NCBI GenBank assembly: GCA_964571815.1
Contig: CAZNDN010000137.1
Span: 1-10,555 of the forward strand
DNA from: CAZNDN01 sp964571815
Lineage (GTDB): Bacteria > Fibrobacterota > Chitinivibrionia > Chitinivibrionales > WJKA01
Reading direction: 5' to 3'
DNA: 10,555 bases
In this document: in pieces, positions 1-5,974 of the stretch
How positions within the stretch are numbered: the first letter of the stretch is position 1
Layout: every line of letters begins with the position of its first letter
Made by a program: the position numbers and the translations under genes
The notes under the pieces: generated by a model
Seen by the model: only the letters and a program-made list of their open reading frames with translations
Told to the model about the DNA's origin: nothing
Database searches by the model: none

Positions 1-149
1 CCAAAGTGGATACCGGATTACATCAAGGTGCAGACTGGCTTTGCCTTGGATTGGGGACGGACTATGTTTTATATCTTAACGCCTGAGGCGAGAGAGTGCG
101 ATACGGTATCCCGCCGCTGCACTCCCTCAGCGGAGGTGTTGATTCCACA

Positions 150-195
150 GCCGGGGGCGAGAACTCCGGGCTGGTACTTCCCGCCCCTTCCCGGC
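150..195. other. Imperfect GC-rich hairpin
   Basis: The outer arms GCCGGG (150-155) and CCCGGC (190-195) are exact reverse complements. Inside them GAA (161-163) can pair with TTC (178-180), and an alternative register pairs GGGGCG (154-159) with CGCCCC (182-187). No T-run follows on the plus strand, so it is not a standard terminator. It may be part of a mobile repeat or a structured leader of something upstream. Function is unknown. Confidence 0.3.
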
Positions 196-266
196 TTCGC
201 AAAGTTCGCCGCGGCAGGCTACACCTACGACCTGTACTCCACCAACTCGATTACGAGGACGCGCAC

Positions 267-293
267 GCCTGTCCCGGGCATGTCGAAGGGAGC
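267..293 (-). repeat. Fragment of a dispersed intergenic repeat (minus orientation)
   Basis: Read on the minus strand, this stretch begins GCTCCCTTCGAC and continues through a CCCGGG palindrome into GGGACAGGC. It shares two exact words, in the same order, with the intergenic gap at 1871-1948: CCCTTCGAC (here 282-290 reversed) and GGGACAGGCGT (here 265-275 reversed). The 'CCCTTCGACA..GCTCAGG' type of sequence resembles short repeats that recur between genes in many bacterial genomes; that is recollection, not a search result. Confidence 0.4.
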
Positions 294-405
294 ACGACTC
301 AGACTAACGTTCGCTGCCTTCGGCTCTCGCGTCTCCCGGTTTCGTAGACCGAGCCGCGGCAAGCTGCCTCCTGTGTCCCTCTTTCGGGTCCTTTGAATTT
401 TACTC

Positions 406-434
406 TTGACATCCCGGGAAAAATGTTGTATATT
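406..434 (+). promoter_or_regulatory. Sigma-70-type promoter of the gene cluster
   Basis: A consensus -35 box TTGACA (406-411) is separated by exactly 17 bp from a -10 box TATATT (429-434), one mismatch from TATAAT. The expected transcription start lies near 441, giving a leader of about 35 nt before the GntR gene at 476. The spacer contains an 8-bp palindrome TCCCGGGA (412-419). The local drop to AT-rich sequence in an otherwise GC-rich window supports a real promoter. It is the only convincing promoter I see and probably drives the regulator gene and at least the slipin gene. Confidence 0.8.
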
Positions 435-437
435 GCT

Positions 438-461
438 ATTGTACTGGTTAACCATAACAAT
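438..461. promoter_or_regulatory. Operator-like palindrome over the transcription start
   Basis: This 24-bp inverted repeat is symmetric at 10 of 12 base pairs. Outer arms ATTGT (438-442) and ACAAT (457-461) flank a perfect 10-bp core TGGTTAACCA (445-454); only the pairs 444/455 and 443/456 break symmetry. It begins 4 bp after the -10 box, so a dimer bound here would cover the expected start site and block transcription. The next gene encodes a GntR/YtrA-type repressor, and autoregulation through a palindrome at the promoter is usual for that family. That this repressor binds this site is inference. I saw no second GGTTAACC in the window. Confidence 0.7.
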
Positions 462-475
462 CGAACAGTCGGACA

Positions 476-883
476 ATGACCATGGCATTCACGTTTTCAC
501 TCAACAGCTCAAGCGGGGTTCCGTACTATCGGCAGATAGTCAACCAGGTGATATTCGGCATTGCCAACGGCATGCTCAAACCCGGGCAGCGGCTCCCCAC
601 GGTTCGCCAACTGGCCGTCGACCTCCAGGTGAATCTCAATACTATTGTCAAGGCCTACAACGAACTTGAGCTTCGGGGCATTATCAACACGCAGCAGGGA
701 ACCGGAACGTTCGTGGCGGAAAGCGGCGATGAAGTCGATCCCGTGGAGAAGCAGAAGGGAATCGAGCGGGTGTGCGGGGCGTTTCTCGATGAGCTGGCCG
801 CACTGGGGGTCGGCACGACCGAGGCGATTGCCACACTGAAAACCATAGAAAGCAAACGCAGGAACACTTCACAAGGGAGTTAG
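476..883 (+). CDS. GntR-family (YtrA subfamily) transcriptional regulator
   Basis: This 135-residue protein has an N-terminal GntR winged helix-turn-helix at about residues 12-80. The YtrA-type pattern is clear: PYYRQIVNQV, then GMLKPGQRLPTVRQLAVDL, an 'N.NTIVKAY.EL' recognition region, and GTGTFV at the end of the wing. The tail of about 55 residues is too short for the large FadR, HutC or MocR effector domains, which matches YtrA proteins; in that subfamily the tail mainly serves dimerisation. YtrA-type regulators usually repress an adjacent ABC-transporter operon, consistent with the ABC genes downstream. The start could be ATG 476 or ATG 482. Neither has a strong Shine-Dalgarno, so expression may be low. 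The stop is 3 nt before the slipin start. The effector cannot be predicted. Confidence 0.9.
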   Translation: MTMAFTFSLNSSSGVPYYRQIVNQVIFGIANGMLKPGQRLPTVRQLAVDLQVNLNTIVKAYNELELRGIINTQQGTGTFVAESGDEVDPVEKQKGIERVCGAFLDELAALGVGTTEAIATLKTIESKRRNTSQGS

Positions 884-886
884 CCA

Positions 887-1861
887 ATGGGAGCGAAAAC
901 CAGGGAAAAGGAGTACGAAGAGCGGCGGGAGTTCAACCCCGTGCTGTGGAGCGTGAGAAAACGACTGTTTGCACTTCGGCGATACCGGATCAACCTGATC
1001 CTGCTGATCGCGGCCGTGGTTCTCGGTATCGGCCCGTGGACTCCGGGCGTGTCGCCGTGGGTGCGGCTTGCCGCGGCGGCCGTGGTCGCGCTGGTTGGTG
1101 TGTCGATACGCGTGGCGTTTGAATGGGAGCGTGTGCCCGTGCTTCGGTTCGGACGTTTCATCAAGATCAAGGGTCCGGGCCTGTTTTTCCTGATTCCGGT
1201 TGTCGATGTTGCCTACGACTACGTGGACTGCCGGATCAAGGTCACGGATTTCTCGGCGGAGAAGGTACTGACTCGCGATGCGGTGCCGATATTCGTGGAT
1301 GCGATCATTTTCTGGATGATCTGGGATGCGGGCAAGGCGAAGCTCGAGGTGGAAAACTACCATATCGCCGTGCCGCTGAGCGCCAAAACCGCTCTTCGGG
1401 ACATTATCGGCAAGACCACTCTGGCGCGGCTGCTCACCGACCGCGACGAGATCGGGCAGGAGCTGCAGAAGATCCTCGATGCCAGGACCAATCCCTGGGG
1501 GATTACATCGCTGTCGGTGGAGATCAAGGACATCGTAGTGCCGCCGGAGCTTGAGGATGCGATCAGCAGGGAGGCGCAGGCCGAGCGTGAGAAGAACGCG
1601 CGGGTGATCCTGGGATCGGCCGAGATCGAGCTTTCGGAGCAATACGCGGAAGCATCGCGGCGCTACAAGGGCAACGAAGAGGCGCTGACGCTCAGGTCGC
1701 TGAACCTGCTGCTGGATGCGCTCAAGACCAAGGGGTCGATGATACTGGTGCCCTCGGAGGTGCCGCACGTGATGAACAAGGCCGTGGCTGCCGCCATGGC
1801 CAGGAATGCGCGGGGTGAGGGCGGATCGGGTGTGGACGAGGGGAATGTGACGGTGGAGTAG
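887..1861 (+). CDS. Slipin / stomatin-like SPFH (Band 7) membrane protein
   Basis: The 324-residue product starts at ATG 887 behind GGGAG (875-879). A basic, charged N-terminus of about 34 residues precedes two hydrophobic stretches (about 36-49 and 58-76) that probably form a membrane hairpin or two passes. The SPFH domain follows at about 79-240 with hallmark slipin segments: EWERVPVLRFGRF, KGPGLFFLIPVVD, a LEVENY stretch, and the NPWGI...SVEIKDI block before an EAQAEREKNARV helix. The C-terminal part (241-324) is helical and then low-complexity Gly/Glu. Slipins oligomerise into membrane-associated ring or cage assemblies that organise microdomains and modulate partner membrane proteins or proteases. 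Many bacterial slipins sit beside an NfeD protease gene, which is absent here. A role in scaffolding the transporters encoded downstream is inference from position. Confidence 0.9.
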   Translation: MGAKTREKEYEERREFNPVLWSVRKRLFALRRYRINLILLIAAVVLGIGPWTPGVSPWVRLAAAAVVALVGVSIRVAFEWERVPVLRFGRFIKIKGPGLFFLIPVVDVAYDYVDCRIKVTDFSAEKVLTRDAVPIFVDAIIFWMIWDAGKAKLEVENYHIAVPLSAKTALRDIIGKTTLARLLTDRDEIGQELQKILDARTNPWGITSLSVEIKDIVVPPELEDAISREAQAEREKNARVILGSAEIELSEQYAEASRRYKGNEEALTLRSLNLLLDALKTKGSMILVPSEVPHVMNKAVAAAMARNARGEGGSGVDEGNVTVE

Positions 1862-1870
1862 TGGGAGGTG

Positions 1871-1948
1871 CTCGACCCTTCGACGGGTACATGCTGAGCC
1901 TGTCGAGGGGCTCAGGATGAGTCCCGCACTGTTGCTTGGGACAGGCGT
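1871..1948 (+). repeat. Intergenic repeat with mutually exclusive hairpins
   Basis: The gap between the slipin and RND genes carries CCCTTCGAC (1876-1884), which can pair with GTCGAGGGG (1902-1910) with a single G-T pair. It also carries CTGAGCC (1894-1900), which pairs exactly with GGCTCAG (1909-1915). The two stems overlap and cannot form together. A further pair is GTCCC (1921-1925) with GGGAC (1938-1942). The words CCCTTCGAC and GGGACAGGCGT recur on the minus strand at 265-290. No T-tract follows the stems closely, so it is not a canonical terminator. It may be a REP-like dispersed element that affects mRNA processing or stability. Confidence 0.5.
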
Positions 1949-2040
1949 AAGGGTTGCGTTGGGTCACCGCGGAGGGTGAGTGTCTGAGAGTTTTTGGAAA
2001 ACCGCAAGAGTGCTCAAACATGGCCTTGGAAACAGGGGGT

Positions 2041-2047
2041 AGAGGAG
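2041..2047 (+). promoter_or_regulatory. Ribosome binding site that fixes the RND start
   Basis: AGAGGAG lies 6 nt before ATG 2054. The same frame is open further upstream to a TTG at 1994, but that codon has no comparable Shine-Dalgarno. The residues it would add do not resemble an RND N-terminus, whereas ATG 2054 places the first transmembrane helix at residues 19-35, as usual in the family. Confidence 0.8.
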
Positions 2048-2053
2048 ACAATC

Positions 2054-5002
2054 ATGCGAACGAGACTGTATAGGTGGCTGGCCGGACTGGTGACCCGTCA
2101 TCCGGGCAAGGTCCTGATCGGATGTGCGGTGATGACCGTGTTGCTGCTGGCGGCCTCCGGGCGGCTGGGCATGAAAACGCAGTTTGCCGACATGCTGCCC
2201 GAGGATATCCCTCAGATCAAGGAGTTTCTGGAGATTGTCGAAGACTACGGTTCCGAATCCACGGTCATGATTACCGTGGAGAGCAGGGACAAGGACGTGA
2301 AAGGCATGCGGGCGTGCGCCGACGATCTGGCCGGACGGCTGGAGAAGATCTCTCTGCCGAAGCCCGTCGACGAAAGCAAACTCTCGATCGGACACAAAAT
2401 CGCTCTTGCCCGGGGGCGGTCCCCATCGGACATTGCCTGGGACACACTGCAGCTTGTCAAGCGTGTCGACTACAAGCTCGACAACGAGTTTGTCGCCGAG
2501 CACGGCCTGATGATTCAGAAGACCAACGACCTGGAAAGCATGATCGATATGTTCGGGTCGCTCGGGCTTCCGGGGCTTATCCGCAATATCAACGACAATT
2601 TCGAGAAGGAGTACATCGAAGACTCCGACAATCTTACCACCCTCGACGGTGAGGGGCAGGCGGTGCAGGGGCTGGAAGGCATACGCAGGTTCCTGATGAG
2701 CATCCGGCGGTATATCGACAATCCCGACTCCGAAGAGGTGGCGCGGGCCGTGGCCGATTTTGTCACCGGACCCCGGTATTTCGTGTCGCCCGACAACAGC
2801 ATGATCCTGCTCATGCTGCAGCCGACGATCAGTTTCAATGAATTCGAAGACCTGATGTATCTGGGGTACCGTATCGACGATACGCTGGGGGTGGTCCGGG
2901 AAGCGTATCCCGAGCTTGATCTGGGCCGCACGGGCGCAATGATGGTGCAGATTGACGAAAACTACGCTATGGCAAAGGACTTCGGCTGGCCGAGCCTGAT
3001 TATCCTGGCGCTTATCCTGCTGCTGTTGATCGGCTCGTTCCGCACCTGGAAGAACCCCTTCTATTCGGTCGCTACGCTGGTTGCGGGGATCGTGTGGACC
3101 GCCGGCATCCTGGCGCTGGTGCTTCACTACCTCAATATGATGTCGGCCGGATTCGGTATCGTGCTGATCGGGCTGGGTATCGATTTCGGCATACATTTCA
3201 TCTCCGGCTACCGCGACGGGCGCGAGCAGGGGATGTCGCCGAAGGACTCGATTTTCTACATGTACACGCGGGTCGGCGCCGGTGTCTGGACCGGAGCCTT
3301 GACAACCGCAATTGTCTTCTTCACCATGCCCCTGACCCGGTTCGAGGCGTACTCGCAGATGGGTCTTGCCATGGGAATCGGAATCGTCACGGTACTGATT
3401 GCCATGATGGTGATGCTGCCGGCGCTGATCGTCTGGGACAACAAGGGCTATTCGGTTGTCGGCAAGGCGCTGCGAAGACTGGGGCTCGGTTTCGTCGTCA
3501 CGGGCTGGAACGCCGCCGGCAGAGCGATTGCCGCGGTATTCCGCCTGCCGGTGTTCGGGTGGATCAGCGGCGTGTTCCAGTTCGGGTTCCTTTCGACGAT
3601 CGGGCGCCTGATCGGGCATCCCGTGGTTGCAGTCGGCGCGCTGGCGCTTAGCGGCGTGGTGGTGTACGTGTCGATCTCCGGCGGTATGAAGATGCAGTGG
3701 GAGTACGACATGATGGAGCTGTCGGCCAAGGGCGCCCTGGGGTATGTAACCCAGGAGAAGATTATCGATCACTTCGAATTCAGCCCCGACTATGCCATGG
3801 TCAAGGCCGGCAGTATTGAGGAGTGCCGCGAGATGGTGCGGGAGTACAAGAAGATCGGCAATCGCACCGGCCTGATCGGCCAGGTCGACGCGATCACCGA
3901 GTTTCTCCCGCCCCGGGACGTGCAGGAGGCCAACGCGGAGGTGATCCGACAGTTCGCGGACACGGTGCGCGCAATGCCGATCCCCGTATCCCTGGACACC
4001 GGCGGCATGCACGAGCTTTTACGGGAGCTGGAGCGGCTGCACCGGAATATCGTCGAGATCGGCGCGCTTTCGGTGATGAGCAGCGGCGAGAACAACAAGA
4101 TCGTGCGCAAGTGCGACCGGATTGTGGGGAAGCGTGATGAAGACAGTTTCATTCTGGCCCTGGCCTCGGAAGTGGGTGGGTTGGATGAGAACACGCGGGT
4201 GATCGGCGCCTACCAGAGGATCATGGCCGGCGTGCTCAAGCGCAAACTGCTCGGCATGGCCTCGACCGACTGGGTGACGTTCGAGAGTCTTCCCCATGAT
4301 ATCAGGAAGCGGTATGTCAACCCGCGAAACGACGATCTTCTGATCAACGTCTATCCCAAGGGCTATATCTGGGATGAGAAAAACCTGAGCAAATTCAACG
4401 AGCAGACCGCACGGGTATCGGAGCGCATCACCGGCATGCCGGCCCTGATGCAACTGATGATGGGGTTGATGGCGGAGAAAGGGAGACTGGCGGTGATCTT
4501 CGGGGTGTGCGCGATCGCGGTATTCCTGCTGCTTGATTTCCGCTCGCTGTTCTACACCGTACTGGCGGTCATTCCCCTGGCGGTCGGCGCAGCCTGGATG
4601 GTCGGGTGCATGGCGATGCTGGGCATGAAACTGAGCATGGTCAATTTCATGGCGCTTCCGCTCATCATTGGAATCGGTATCGATGACGGCGTGCATGTTC
4701 TTCACCGGTATCGTATTGAAGGACGGGGTTCCATGCCCCTGGTGCTCACGTATACCGGTCGGGCCATACTGCTGACATCGCTGACCACCATGATCGGTTT
4801 CGGCTCCATGGGACTGGCATCGCATCGGGGTCTTGCGGGCCTGGGGAAGACCCTGTTTTTCGGTGTCGGCTGCTGTTTTCTCAGTTCGGTGATCGTGCTG
4901 CCGGCAATCATCACACTGTGGGAGCGAATATTCAAGGCCGGGAGGGTCCGAGCGACCGCATCGGATACACAGCGGCCGGAGCTTCACGGAAAGGAAGGTT
5001 GA
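2054..5002 (+). CDS. RND-superfamily (MMPL-type) exporter
   Basis: The protein has 982 residues and the duplicated RND architecture. TM1 is at about 19-35, followed by a large periplasmic domain to about 308 that opens with the family-typical 'FADMLPEDIP'. TM2-TM6 follow at about 311-461, then a cytoplasmic linker of about 60 residues, TM7 at 522-543, a second periplasmic domain to about 810, and TM8-TM12 at about 812-956. TM4 and TM10 carry the matching motifs GLGIDFG (Asp377) and GIGIDDG (Asp877/878). Acidic residues here form the proton relay in MMPL/RND pumps, so both halves look intact. The family moves lipids, hopanoids or other hydrophobic molecules out of the inner membrane using proton flow. 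A LolA-like protein and a beta-barrel follow directly, which suggests handing a lipid-like cargo towards the outer membrane (inference). It lacks AcrB-type features, and no membrane-fusion adaptor gene is nearby. Confidence 0.9.
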   Translation: MRTRLYRWLAGLVTRHPGKVLIGCAVMTVLLLAASGRLGMKTQFADMLPEDIPQIKEFLEIVEDYGSESTVMITVESRDKDVKGMRACADDLAGRLEKISLPKPVDESKLSIGHKIALARGRSPSDIAWDTLQLVKRVDYKLDNEFVAEHGLMIQKTNDLESMIDMFGSLGLPGLIRNINDNFEKEYIEDSDNLTTLDGEGQAVQGLEGIRRFLMSIRRYIDNPDSEEVARAVADFVTGPRYFVSPDNSMILLMLQPTISFNEFEDLMYLGYRIDDTLGVVREAYPELDLGRTGAMMVQIDENYAMAKDFGWPSLIILALILLLLIGSFRTWKNPFYSVATLVAGIVWTAGILALVLHYLNMMSAGFGIVLIGLGIDFGIHFISGYRDGREQGMSPKDSIFYMYTRVGAGVWTGALTTAIVFFTMPLTRFEAYSQMGLAMGIGIVTVLIAMMVMLPALIVWDNKGYSVVGKALRRLGLGFVVTGWNAAGRAIAAVFRLPVFGWISGVFQFGFLSTIGRLIGHPVVAVGALALSGVVVYVSISGGMKMQWEYDMMELSAKGALGYVTQEKIIDHFEFSPDYAMVKAGSIEECREMVREYKKIGNRTGLIGQVDAITEFLPPRDVQEANAEVIRQFADTVRAMPIPVSLDTGGMHELLRELERLHRNIVEIGALSVMSSGENNKIVRKCDRIVGKRDEDSFILALASEVGGLDENTRVIGAYQRIMAGVLKRKLLGMASTDWVTFESLPHDIRKRYVNPRNDDLLINVYPKGYIWDEKNLSKFNEQTARVSERITGMPALMQLMMGLMAEKGRLAVIFGVCAIAVFLLLDFRSLFYTVLAVIPLAVGAAWMVGCMAMLGMKLSMVNFMALPLIIGIGIDDGVHVLHRYRIEGRGSMPLVLTYTGRAILLTSLTTMIGFGSMGLASHRGLAGLGKTLFFGVGCCFLSSVIVLPAIITLWERIFKAGRVRATASDTQRPELHGKEG

Positions 5003-5004
5003 TC

Positions 5005-5220
5005 ATGTCTGATGTCGGGAACACGAACCGGTTGATGCGGTCGAAGTGCGATGGGCGCTTCTCCGCCGGCGCGGTGCGCCGCGCGCTGAGAGCGCTTTCC
5101 GAGCGGGCGTCGTCTCTTTCACCACGCGGGAACCGTCGGACGGTGAGCGCGTTCTACTGGGGTCTTCCGGAACATTGTCGCCTACCGGGCGGCGGCTTCA
5201 AGGAGGTGTATCATGATTAG
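5005..5220 (+). CDS. Possible small basic protein of unknown function
   Basis: This 71-codon ORF starts 2 nt after the RND stop, with a good Shine-Dalgarno AAGGAAGG (4991-4998) 6 nt before ATG 5005. It ends 8 nt inside the next gene. That spacing is typical of translational coupling and is the main reason to list it. The product is Arg- and Ser-rich in the middle (RRALRALSERASSLSPRGNRR), has two cysteines (residues 15 and 57), no signal peptide, no membrane helix and no domain I recognise. The DNA includes a tight GC hairpin (GCGCGG 5069-5074, loop TGCG, CCGCGC 5079-5084). It could instead be a non-coding spacer or a decayed remnant whose reading frame survives by chance. Confidence 0.35.
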   Translation: MSDVGNTNRLMRSKCDGRFSAGAVRRALRALSERASSLSPRGNRRTVSAFYWGLPEHCRLPGGGFKEVYHD

Positions 5221-5947
5221 GGCTTTGTTTCTCTCGATGCTTGCGGCGCTACCCGCGGGAGCGCTCACCGTGGATGAGATACTTGACAAGATGGAGGCCA
5301 ACGAGGAGGCGCGGACATCACGCATGGAAGCGACCATGGTGGTGTATGATGTCGCCGGCAAGGAGCGGACTTCGGAGCTTATCAGCTACGGCTGCGACAA
5401 GGGTGACAAGGGGCTCATGGAGTATGTCTCGCCGGCGCGGATCAAGGGCATGAAGATGCTGATGCTCAACGACGGGGACGATATCTGGGTGTATTTCCCC
5501 CGTACCGCACGCGTGCGCAAGATCGCATCGCACCAGAAGAAGCAGTCGGTCAACAACTCCGATTTCAGCTATGAAGACCTGTCCATGCGCGACAATCGCA
5601 AGGACTATCACTGCACGCTCGCCGGTGAAGAGACAAAAGACGGCGCGGCATGCTACAAGATTGTCATGAAGGCCAGGGACCCGGAGAAGACCTATCAGAG
5701 GATAGTCATGTGGGTGGACAAGGAAAGCTTCGTTTCCGTTGCCGCCGAGTTTTTCGATGAGGACGGGCAGTTGTGGAAGCAACTGGAGGTTGACGATGTC
5801 ACCCGGATCGGCGACTACTGGACGGCCAGGACAATCGAGATGAAGGATGTCCAGAAAGGGAGCCGCACGGTGATGAAGATGGACAAGATCGAGTATGATA
5901 TCCAGCTCGATGAAAGCATGTTCAGCGAACGGTATCTGAAGAAGTAA
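5213..5947 (+). CDS. LolA-like outer-membrane lipoprotein-sorting protein (PF17131-type)
   Basis: ATG 5213 has a near-ideal Shine-Dalgarno AAGGAGGT (5200-5207). The 244-residue product begins with a signal peptide (MIRALFLSMLAALPAGA, probable cleavage after Ala17). There is no lipobox cysteine, so it should be soluble in the periplasm. The mature part begins TVDEILDKMEANE, a typical start for this family. It continues with the blocks GMKMLMLNDGDDIWVYFP, then FSYEDLSMRD, YKIVMKARDPEKTYQRIVMWVDKE, and the C-terminal end ESMFSERYLKK. The family belongs to the LolA/LolB fold group, an open beta-barrel with a hydrophobic cavity that shields acyl chains, and its members commonly lie next to RND/MMPL exporters, as here. 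The natural inference is a periplasmic carrier that takes lipid or lipoprotein cargo between the inner-membrane pumps and the outer membrane. It is not a close relative of E. coli LolA itself. Confidence 0.9.
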   Translation: MIRALFLSMLAALPAGALTVDEILDKMEANEEARTSRMEATMVVYDVAGKERTSELISYGCDKGDKGLMEYVSPARIKGMKMLMLNDGDDIWVYFPRTARVRKIASHQKKQSVNNSDFSYEDLSMRDNRKDYHCTLAGEETKDGAACYKIVMKARDPEKTYQRIVMWVDKESFVSVAAEFFDEDGQLWKQLEVDDVTRIGDYWTARTIEMKDVQKGSRTVMKMDKIEYDIQLDESMFSERYLKK

Positions 5948-5974
5948 ACCGCCGGGGGCGGAGGGGAGGCAGGT

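Larger units (their letters stand above)
1..405. other. Upstream region without a convincing gene
   Basis: Frame 1 is open from the window edge to a TGA at 394-396, but the translation has no recognisable domain. It becomes rich in Pro, Arg and Ser with no family pattern, and no ribosome binding site supports a start. A shorter ORF in another frame (96-347) and one on the opposite strand (225-488) look equally random. The region holds a short inverted repeat (CCGCTG 114-119 with CAGCGG 128-133), a longer imperfect GC-rich hairpin (150-195) and a fragment of an intergenic repeat (267-293). The left edge could carry the last codons of an upstream gene, but this cannot be decided here. I read it as intergenic sequence before the promoter at 406. 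Confidence 0.55.

Noticed and set aside
28..396. Plus-strand frame open from the left edge
   Set aside because: Translation has no recognisable motif, its second half looks like repeat-derived non-coding sequence, and no start signal is present. A short true C-terminus at the extreme left edge cannot be excluded.
412..419. TCCCGGGA palindrome in the promoter spacer as a second operator
   Set aside because: Eight bases are too short to stand alone, and the sequence differs from the strong palindrome at 438-461.
869..1768. 299-codon open frame on the minus strand
   Set aside because: It is antisense to the slipin gene, with composition typical of a reverse-strand shadow.
1964..1995. Possible terminator: TCACC/GGTGA stem followed by TTTTT at 1991-1995
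   Set aside because: The stem is only 5 bp and the T-run begins 11 nt after it, which is too far for an intrinsic terminator.
1994..2053. 20-residue upstream extension of the RND protein from TTG 1994
   Set aside because: There is no Shine-Dalgarno for TTG 1994, while ATG 2054 has AGAGGAG at ideal spacing and gives the normal RND N-terminus.
1964..4012. 682-codon open frame on the minus strand
   Set aside because: It lies antisense to the RND gene, is rich in His, Arg, Gln and Pro, and shows no domain. It is an expected shadow of a GC-rich coding frame.
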